From Syntrophotaleaceae bacterium (GTDB taxonomy: Bacteria > Desulfobacterota > Desulfuromonadia > Desulfuromonadales > Syntrophotaleaceae): a stretch of DNA of 64,000 nt. The stretch is from assembly GCA_041390365.1 (NCBI GenBank), contig JAWKQB010000002.1:562001-626000 (forward strand). Direction: 5' to 3'. The notes beneath the pieces were generated by a model. It had not been told where the DNA came from, searched no databases, and saw only the letters and a list, made by a program, of their open reading frames with translations. Below, one piece after another: positions 56,796 to 64,000 of this stretch. Position 1 is the stretch's first letter. Every line of letters starts with the position of its first letter. The position numbers and the translations under genes were made by a program.

Positions 56796-57929
56796 ATGCA
56801 AGATCTTTCCGGACATCGTCCCACCCATGTTGAAATCGATCTCGGCGCTCTCCGGCACAACCTGACCCGGGCGCGCCTTCAGGCCGGGAAGTCCCGGCAG
56901 ATTCTGGCGGTGGTCAAGGCCGATGCCTACGGGCACGGCGCGGCTCATGTCGCCCCGGCTCTCGAACAGTTCGGCGCCGATCTGTTCGGGGTGGCCATGG
57001 TGGAGGAAGGGGTGGAAATCCGTCTGGCAGGGGTCACCCGGCCGGTTCTGGTCCTCGGCGGGCTCTACCCCGGCCAGGAGGCACTGCTGTTCGAGCACGA
57101 TCTCGTACCGACCCTCTTCGACCTCGAAACCGCCCGTCACCTGAACCAGTACGCCGTCGGATACGGCCGGTTGCTTCCCTATCATCTCAAGCTAGACACC
57201 GGCATGGGGCGGATCGGTTTTCGCTGCGCCGAACTGTCCGATCTCCTTGTTCAACTGGCGGGTCTGAAAAATCTGGTCATGGACGGCGTGATCTCCCATT
57301 TCGCCCTGGCCGACGACCCCTCCCATCCCTTCACGCCCAGGCAGACGGAAGATTTTCTGGCCGGCCTCGATACGATTCGCCGGGCCGGATTCGCTCCGCG
57401 CCATGTCCATCTCAGCAACAGCGCCGCACTCTTTTCCCGCGATCTCCCCGAATGCAACCTGGTTCGGCCGGGGATCGTTCTCTACGGCGGTTTGCCGGCA
57501 CCCTGTTTTGCCGACCGGCTCGATCTGCGTCCGGTCATGAGCTTTCGCAGCGCCGTGGCCCAGGTCAAAGCCGTACCGGCGGGGACCGGGGTGTCTTACG
57601 GGCACCGCTTCGTTACCGCGCGGCCGTCGGTCCTGGCAGCGATTCCGGTGGGATATGCCGACGGCTACAGCCGCCATCTCTCCAATTGCGGCGAGGTATT
57701 GATCCGGGGCCGCAGGGCCCCCGTCGCAGGCACCGTCTGCATGGACTGGACCCTGGTGGATGTCACCGACATCCCTGGAGTCGCTGTCGGAGACCTGGTG
57801 ACCCTGCTTGGTTCCGACAACGGCCAGCGGATTTCGGCGGAGGAGTGGGCCGCACACGCCGGTACCATTTCCTACGAAGTCTTCTGTCAGGTCAGCAAGC
57901 GGGTGCCGCGGGTTTATTTGGGTTTGTAA
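56796..57929 (+). CDS. alr: alanine racemase
   Basis: A 377-residue PLP enzyme supplying D-alanine for peptidoglycan. The PLP lysine is in A-V-V-K-A-D-A-Y-G-H-G (about 40), the second catalytic Tyr in G-V-S-Y-G-H-R-F, and the C-terminal M-D-W-T-L-V-D-V-T and A-G-T-I-S-Y-E blocks are normal. Divergent from the thi operon. Followed by a repeat-filled gap. Confidence 0.94.
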   Translation: MQDLSGHRPTHVEIDLGALRHNLTRARLQAGKSRQILAVVKADAYGHGAAHVAPALEQFGADLFGVAMVEEGVEIRLAGVTRPVLVLGGLYPGQEALLFEHDLVPTLFDLETARHLNQYAVGYGRLLPYHLKLDTGMGRIGFRCAELSDLLVQLAGLKNLVMDGVISHFALADDPSHPFTPRQTEDFLAGLDTIRRAGFAPRHVHLSNSAALFSRDLPECNLVRPGIVLYGGLPAPCFADRLDLRPVMSFRSAVAQVKAVPAGTGVSYGHRFVTARPSVLAAIPVGYADGYSRHLSNCGEVLIRGRRAPVAGTVCMDWTLVDVTDIPGVAVGDLVTLLGSDNGQRISAEEWAAHAGTISYEVFCQVSKRVPRVYLGL

Positions 57930-57931
57930 AT

Positions 57932-58079
57932 CGTGGCTCGTTGCTCGTAGCTAGTGGCTGGCGAAAAGCGACAAGAGGCAAAAATACCTGACCGGCGGCA
58001 ATCTGTCCGATCAGACTGATCGGTCGGATCCGTCAGATCGGTCTGATAACGCCGCAGCAACCAGCAACCAGCAAGAGGC
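57932..58079. repeat. intergenic mixed-word inverted repeats
   Basis: Left: CGTGGCTCGTTGCTCGTAG and CTAGTGGCTGG; right: CAGCAACCAGCAACCAGCAAGAGGC; in between, a GATCAGACTGATCGG / CCGTCAGATCGGTCTGATA palindrome (58010-58048). Same TCGTAGC words as at 62340-62471. Confidence 0.65.
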
Positions 58080-58086
58080 TCCCGTT

Positions 58087-59319
58087 TTGAGCAATCAGGC
58101 CATCCTCCTCGCTTTCGATCTCGGCACCACCACCCTGGCCGGCCGGCTTATCGACCGACAGGGAGAGGTTCTGGCTGAAGCACGGCGATTGAATCCCCAG
58201 GCGGAATTCGGTGCGGACATCATCACCCGTCTCGAAAAAGCCCTGAAGGGCAACGCAATCCGGCTGCAGGAGCTCCTGGTCGGCGGCCTCAACGATCTTC
58301 TCGATGAGCTGCTTACGGCGACCGGGTACGGCCGTTCGGCCATCGTTGCAGCGGCGGCCGCCGGCAACTCCGGCATCAGCCATCTGTTGCGGCAACTCCC
58401 TGTGGAATCCATCCTGTTTCCTCCCCATCGACCCGCCCACCGTCAGGGGCTCCTGCTGGAACCGAAAGTCCTCGGACTGGAATTGAGCTCGCCCCTGTAT
58501 CTCTTCCCGCTGGTTTCAGGCTATGTTGGCGGAGATCTGGTCGCCTTCCTGTTTTCCCGCAATGAGCAGGATGGGCGGGTTCTTTATCTCGATGTTGGTA
58601 CCAACGGCGAAATGGCCCTGCTGGCGAACAACCGCTGGCTGGTGACGTCGGTCGCGGGAGGGCCTGCCTTCGAGGGAGGCGGCATTGCCTGTGGCATGAT
58701 CGCCCAACGGGGAGCCGTGACTGGAGTGGCGCTGAATGGCGACAGTCTGCGCCTGACGGTGCTGGGCGGCGGGCCGCCGCAAGGGTTGTGTGGAAGCGGG
58801 CTGGCCGAGGCGGTTGCAGCGGCTCTGGAAGGGGGCTTGATCGATCGGCATGGAACCATCGCCGATCCCCTGCAGGTGTCGACGAACCTCTCCCGCCATA
58901 TCGTGGAGGGCCGCCAGGGACGCGTTCTGCGTCTATACCGGGATGCAGCCGTCGATCTCCATCTCACCCAGCAGGATATCCGTTCGTTTCAGCTGGCCAA
59001 AGGGGCGGTGCGGGCCGGAATCGAATGCCTTCTGGCCAGATCCGGGCTTGCCGCCGCCGCCGTCGACCAGGTGATCATGACCGGCGCCTTCGGCTTTTCC
59101 CTCGCGCCCGAGGTTTTGAAAAGGGTTGCCATTCTGCCGGAAAACATGGTAGATAAAGTGCTCTTCGTCGAGGCCGGCGTGCTGGCCGGTTGCAGCCGTT
59201 TCCTGCTCGATCCCGTTGGGGAAGAACGGGTCCGGGCTCTGGCGGATTCCCTGAGGCCCTATCCCCTATCGGGTACGCCTGGATTTGAACAAGCCTTTTT
59301 ACATGCCCTCGATTTCTGA
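58087..59319 (+). CDS. ASKHA-domain protein (RACE/RamA-like, without ferredoxin domain)
   Basis: A 410-residue protein starting with TTG at 58087. It has the ASKHA ATPase motif D-L-G-T-T-T-L-A-G, a D-V-G-T-N-G-E second phosphate loop, G-P-A-F-E-G-G-G-I and G-L-C-G-S-G. This DUF4445-type domain occurs in reductive activators of corrinoid proteins, usually behind a [2Fe-2S] domain; here the ferredoxin domain is absent, so an external electron donor or another role is likely. Upstream gap is the mixed-word repeat. Confidence 0.8.
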   Translation: MSNQAILLAFDLGTTTLAGRLIDRQGEVLAEARRLNPQAEFGADIITRLEKALKGNAIRLQELLVGGLNDLLDELLTATGYGRSAIVAAAAAGNSGISHLLRQLPVESILFPPHRPAHRQGLLLEPKVLGLELSSPLYLFPLVSGYVGGDLVAFLFSRNEQDGRVLYLDVGTNGEMALLANNRWLVTSVAGGPAFEGGGIACGMIAQRGAVTGVALNGDSLRLTVLGGGPPQGLCGSGLAEAVAAALEGGLIDRHGTIADPLQVSTNLSRHIVEGRQGRVLRLYRDAAVDLHLTQQDIRSFQLAKGAVRAGIECLLARSGLAAAAVDQVIMTGAFGFSLAPEVLKRVAILPENMVDKVLFVEAGVLAGCSRFLLDPVGEERVRALADSLRPYPLSGTPGFEQAFLHALDF

Positions 59320-59343
59320 AAACCGCCCGTGGACGGTTTTTTG
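59319..59343 (+). terminator. rho-independent terminator after the ASKHA gene
   Basis: AAACCGCC / GGACGGTTT with short loop and a T-tract, starting at the last base of the stop codon. Confidence 0.75.
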
Positions 59344-59423
59344 TCGTTTTTGTGCTTTAATTTTTGAATTGCACAAGGCTCCCGCCCGGAGCTGATATCG
59401 TGCAGATGGAAAGGATGGATGCC

Positions 59424-60989
<1,566 letters not shown>

Positions 60990-60996
60990 ATAAGGC

Positions 60997-61033
60997 GGTC
61001 CCGAGTCCCTGGTCCAAGGTCCAAGGTCATTGG
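60997..61033. repeat. intergenic GGTCCAA tandem repeat
   Basis: Degenerate CCTGGTCCAAGGTCCAAGGT-type repeat between purH and purD; also self-complementary (CCAAGG / CCTTGG-like). Confidence 0.6.
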
Positions 61034-61067
61034 TTATTCCCAAAGATTCAGAGAGAGGGTTTTTGCA

Positions 61068-62339
61068 ATGAAAGTTCTTGTAATCGGCAGCGGGGGGCGG
61101 GAGCATGCTCTGGTGTGGAAAATCGTCCAGTCTCCATTGGTGGAAAAGGTTTTCAGTGCTCCGGGCAATGCAGGGATCGCCGCTCAGGCCGAATGCGTTT
61201 CGATTCCGGTGGACGATATCGACGGTCTGCTGGCCTTCGCCCTCCGGGAACAGATCGGACTGACCGTGGTCGGGCCGGAGTTGCCCCTGACTTTGGGGAT
61301 CGTCGACCGCTTTCGCGAGGCGGGGCTGCTGGTTTTCGGTGCCGACCGCAAGGCGGCCCAGATCGAGGGGAGCAAAAGCTTTTCCAAGGATCTGATGGCC
61401 AAATACGGCGTGCCGACCGCCGCCTACGGCACCTTCACCGATGCGGAAGAGGCCATCGCCTTTATTCGCTCCCAGGGTGCGCCCATCGTGGTCAAGGCGG
61501 ACGGCCTGGCTGCGGGCAAGGGAGTGATTGTCGCCCAGTCCGAGGAGGAGGCCGTCGCCGCAGTGAAGGATATTCTTTGCGAAGGAGCCTTCGGGGCGGC
61601 CGGCAGCAAGGTGGTCGTGGAGGAGTTCCTGGAAGGGGAGGAAGCGTCCTTCCTGGCCTTCACAGACGGGACCCGGATCGTGCCCCTGGCCTCCTCCCAG
61701 GACCACAAGGCGGTTTATGACGGCGATACCGGCCCCAACACCGGCGGAATGGGAGCCTATTCCCCTGCACCGGTGGTTACGGCCGAGATTCATGCCAAGA
61801 TCATCGACCAGGTCCTGAAGCCGACCATCGCCGGGATGGCGGCGGAAGGCAACCCCTACAGCAGCATCATTTACGCCGGGCTCATGATCAAGAACGGACA
61901 GATCAAGGTTCTCGAGTTCAACGCCCGGTTCGGCGATCCCGAGACCCAGCCCCTGCTGGCCCGGCTCAAGTCGGATATCGTGCCCGTTCTGATGGCCTGC
62001 GCCAGAGGGGATCTGTCGGGAATCGAACTTGAATGGCACGACAAGGCGGCCGTCTGCGTGGTCATGGCCGCCGGCGGTTACCCCGGTTCCTACGAGAAGG
62101 GCTTGAAAATCGAAGGACTGGAGCAGGCCGCGGCCATCGAGGATGTCGTCGTCTTCCATGCAGGGACTGCATTCAAGGATGGTCAGGTGGTGACTTCGGG
62201 CGGGCGGGTTCTCGGCGTGACCGGACTCGGAACGACGGTGGCCAAGGCCATCGACAACGCCTACGCCGGAGTGAAGGCCATCAGTTGGCCGAAAGCGCAC
62301 TTCCGCAGCGATATCGGCCGCAAGGCGCTGAATCGGTAG
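61068..62339 (+). CDS. purD: phosphoribosylamine-glycine ligase
   Basis: A 423-residue ATP-grasp enzyme for the second step of purine synthesis. Visible motifs: V-I-G-S-G-G-R-E-H-A at the start, G-P-E-L-P-L, K-A-D-G-L-A-A-G-K-G-V, S-Q-D-H-K and N-T-G-G-M-G-A-Y-S-P, E-F-N-A-R-F-G-D-P-E-T-Q. Full length and normal. Confidence 0.97.
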   Translation: MKVLVIGSGGREHALVWKIVQSPLVEKVFSAPGNAGIAAQAECVSIPVDDIDGLLAFALREQIGLTVVGPELPLTLGIVDRFREAGLLVFGADRKAAQIEGSKSFSKDLMAKYGVPTAAYGTFTDAEEAIAFIRSQGAPIVVKADGLAAGKGVIVAQSEEEAVAAVKDILCEGAFGAAGSKVVVEEFLEGEEASFLAFTDGTRIVPLASSQDHKAVYDGDTGPNTGGMGAYSPAPVVTAEIHAKIIDQVLKPTIAGMAAEGNPYSSIIYAGLMIKNGQIKVLEFNARFGDPETQPLLARLKSDIVPVLMACARGDLSGIELEWHDKAAVCVVMAAGGYPGSYEKGLKIEGLEQAAAIEDVVVFHAGTAFKDGQVVTSGGRVLGVTGLGTTVAKAIDNAYAGVKAISWPKAHFRSDIGRKALNR

Positions 62340-62471
62340 CTTGTTGCTCGTAGCTCGTAGCTCGTAGCTCGTAGCTTGAGGCTTGAGGCTTGTGGCTTGT
62401 GGCTTAGTGGCTTAGTGGCTTAGTGGCTGGTCAGGGTGTTGCGAGCAACTAGCAACGAGCTACGAACAACC
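62340..62471. repeat. intergenic graded 7-mer repeat with inverted partner
   Basis: From 62340 the words drift: GTAGCTC (x4), then GAGGCTT, GTGGCTT (x2), and TTAGTGGC (x3). After GGTCAGGGTGTT the strand returns with GCGAGCAACTAGCAACGAGC and CTACGAACAACC. Left and right ends are imperfect inverted repeats (GTTGCTCGTAGC / AGCTACGAACAAC). It fills the purD-purE gap. Confidence 0.75.
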
Positions 62472-62500
62472 AGAATCTGTTTCTCCAAAGGAGTTTCTCC

Positions 62501-63019
62501 ATGACCAACCAACCCCTCGTCGGAATCCTGATGGGCAGCGACAGCGACTACGATATCATGGTCGAGGCCGCCCGGGCGCTGAAAGGTTTCGGCGTTCCTT
62601 TTGAAATGATGGTTTCGAGCGCCCACCGCTCCCCCGAGCGGACCGGCGGCTATGCCCGGCAGGCGAGGGAACGGGGCATCCGGATCCTCATCGTCGGCGC
62701 CGGCGCTGCAGCCCACCTGGCCGGAGTCGTAGCCGCCGAAACCACCCTGCCGGTGATCGGAGTGCCCATCGATTCCTCGGCCCTCAAAGGTCTTGACGCG
62801 CTTCTGGCGACCGTCCAGATGCCCGCCGGGATCCCGGTGGCGACCATGGCCATCGGCAAAGCCGGGGCGCGGAATGCCGGGATTCTGGCCGTTCAGATCC
62901 TCTCGACGACAGACGCCGGACTGGCCGGGAAACTTGCTGCTTTCAAAGCCGACATGGCCGAAAAGGTGGCCGAAAGATCACGCTCGATCCAGGAACGTCT
63001 GACCTCCGACGGCCTGTGA
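62501..63019 (+). CDS. purE: 5-(carboxyamino)imidazole ribonucleotide mutase
   Basis: A 172-residue class I PurE. M-G-S-D-S-D-Y, then S-A-H-R-S-P-E-R-T (active-site His), G-A-A-A-H-L-A-G-V, and P-V-I-G-V-P-I-D-S. It converts N5-CAIR to CAIR. Spacing to purD is filled with a repeat, so it may have a separate transcript. Confidence 0.96.
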   Translation: MTNQPLVGILMGSDSDYDIMVEAARALKGFGVPFEMMVSSAHRSPERTGGYARQARERGIRILIVGAGAAAHLAGVVAAETTLPVIGVPIDSSALKGLDALLATVQMPAGIPVATMAIGKAGARNAGILAVQILSTTDAGLAGKLAAFKADMAEKVAERSRSIQERLTSDGL

Positions 63020-63067
63020 TTCCCCGGTTGGATCCCGTATCCGGCCGCTTTTTCCTGCGGAGTGGCA

Positions 63068-64000
63068 ATGCCTGTTGAAAAGCACAACCTGTTCAAGGAT
63101 TTAAAGGATTTTTTCTGCTCCCTTAAGCTGACTGTCGTTATCCTGCTGCTGCTCGCCGCCGCTTCCGTCGTCGGTACCCTGCTGCCGCAAAATCTTCCTG
63201 CGGAGCAGTATCGGCAGCAGTACGGCGAGGTGGGCTTCAAACTCTTCCAGGCGCTGCAGTTATACGATGTTTACCACTCCTGGTGGTTCATCGGCCTGCT
63301 TGGTATCTTCGCCCTGAATCTGACCGCCTGCTCCCTGCGTCGCCTGCCCGGGCTCTGGCGGAGCGTCACCCGACCGCCGCTTTTTGCCGAAGATGCCCTG
63401 CTGAACTCCCTGCCGTACAGCAGAACTTTCCAGACATCCTTGTCCCCTCAGGAAGCGAGAGCCAGCCTGGAAAAGGTGATAAGTCGCCATTTCGGCCGAT
63501 GCCGGGCAACGGAAAAGAACGGTGTCGTGTCCCTCTTCGCTCAGCGCCGCGTTTATGCCCGCTTCAGCGTCTATGTGACCCATCTGTCGATCCTGCTTAT
63601 TCTCCTCGGTGCCCTCATCGGTTCCCTTTGGGGATTCAAATCCTTTGTCACCCTTGTTGAGGGAGAATCGCTGGAAAAGGTGCCGGGCCCGCAGGGAAAC
63701 GAGTTGCTGTCCCTCGGTTTCAAACTCCGCTGCGACGCCTTCTCCGTTACCTTCTATGACGAGGAGCAAACCCGCCCGAAAGAATATCGGAGTCTGCTGA
63801 CCGTCCTCAAGGATGGCAGGGAGGTGCCCGGTTTGAGCCGGGTACCGGTGCGTGTCAATCATCCCCTGCAATACAACGGTCTGAGCTTCTACCAGAGCAG
63901 TTGGGGCAGGACCGCCCTGTTCAACTTCGGGGTCATTTCCGTGAAAACCGGCGAGGAATCGACCGTAACCGGGTACCCGGGACAGGTTATGCCTCTCCCC
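63068..64000 (+). CDS. resB: ResB-like cytochrome c biogenesis protein (partial, 5' end)
   Basis: The first 311 residues of a protein cut by the window edge. GGAG precedes the ATG at 63068. Membrane helices at about 22-42 (S-L-K-L-T-V-V-I-L-L-L-L-A-A-A-S-V-V-G-T-L-L-P-Q pattern typical of ResB), 78-98 and 175-195 flank periplasmic segments; Y-N-G-L-S-F-Y-Q-S-S-W-G is the conserved ResB motif. ResB/CcsB with CcsA attaches haem to c-type cytochromes, fitting a cytochrome-rich anaerobe. Confidence 0.9.
   Translation, partial: MPVEKHNLFKDLKDFFCSLKLTVVILLLLAAASVVGTLLPQNLPAEQYRQQYGEVGFKLFQALQLYDVYHSWWFIGLLGIFALNLTACSLRRLPGLWRSVTRPPLFAEDALLNSLPYSRTFQTSLSPQEARASLEKVISRHFGRCRATEKNGVVSLFAQRRVYARFSVYVTHLSILLILLGALIGSLWGFKSFVTLVEGESLEKVPGPQGNELLSLGFKLRCDAFSVTFYDEEQTRPKEYRSLLTVLKDGREVPGLSRVPVRVNHPLQYNGLSFYQSSWGRTALFNFGVISVKTGEESTVTGYPGQVMPLP

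Overview
The window is GC-rich, densely coded bacterial DNA from a Gram-negative anaerobe, most likely a member of the Desulfuromonadales (Geobacter/Desulfuromonas/Pelobacter group). Evidence: rubrerythrin beside a Fur/PerR-type regulator, tandem GEMM-I riboswitches of the Geobacter cGAMP type, a GsuK-like K+ channel, two in-frame UGA genes that read as selenoproteins, many PAS/GGDEF/MCP signalling proteins, a ResB cytochrome c biogenesis protein, and a macro-domain/DUF5320 small-gene cluster. No rRNA, tRNA, CRISPR array, transposase or phage gene was seen.

Layout. 1-4.9 kb: small conserved genes (DUF5320, HTH-like, hypothetical, macro domain), a hybrid sensor kinase and two small orphan genes. 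4.8-9.3 kb (minus): RND efflux pump and its adaptor. 9.5-11.3 kb (minus): fasciclin protein, rubrerythrin, Fur-family regulator. 11.4-14.7 kb: PadR regulator and a NitT/TauT-type ABC importer (permease, ATPase, lipoprotein binding protein). 14.8-20.3 kb: PAS/GAF/GGDEF/EAL protein and a chemoreceptor. 20.5-31 kb: accessory regulatory region with three LuxR-type regulators, an alpha/beta hydrolase, an outer-membrane barrel, a diadenylate cyclase-YbbR fusion behind an attenuator-like leader, an Asp-box propeller, a QueG-like/SCP2 protein facing a perfect lux box, and a Sec-containing rhodanese lipoprotein. 31-39.4 kb: large surface proteins, isochorismatase, polyphosphate:AMP phosphotransferase, Lys-tailed protein. 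39.5-44.6 kb: a translationally coupled three-gene module (Cys-rich repeat/TM protein, small partner, M64-peptidase/vWA protein). 44.6-49.9 kb: FMN-fold protein, DUF3047, Sec-containing OsmC, K+ channel, DAHP synthase. 50-53.2 kb: two tandem cGAMP-type riboswitches followed by an L,D-transpeptidase, a Braun-type lipoprotein ending in Lys and a second L,D-transpeptidase. 53.4-56.6 kb (minus): thiC and thiE-thiD behind a TPP riboswitch. 56.8-64 kb: alr, an ASKHA (RACE-like) ATPase, purH, purD, purE and the start of resB.

Four signals stand out: two UGA-interrupted genes with hairpins correctly placed to act as bacterial SECIS elements; a canonical lux box beside an AHL-type LuxR solo with no luxI in the window; duplicated cyclic-dinucleotide riboswitches in front of a peptidoglycan-tethering cassette; and the uncharacterised M64/vWA module. 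In addition, many gene gaps hold degenerate short-unit repeats arranged as inverted pairs, each gap with its own word.

Starts were chosen from ribosome-binding sites; several genes use TTG or GTG. All functional calls are by eye from motifs; no database search was run.
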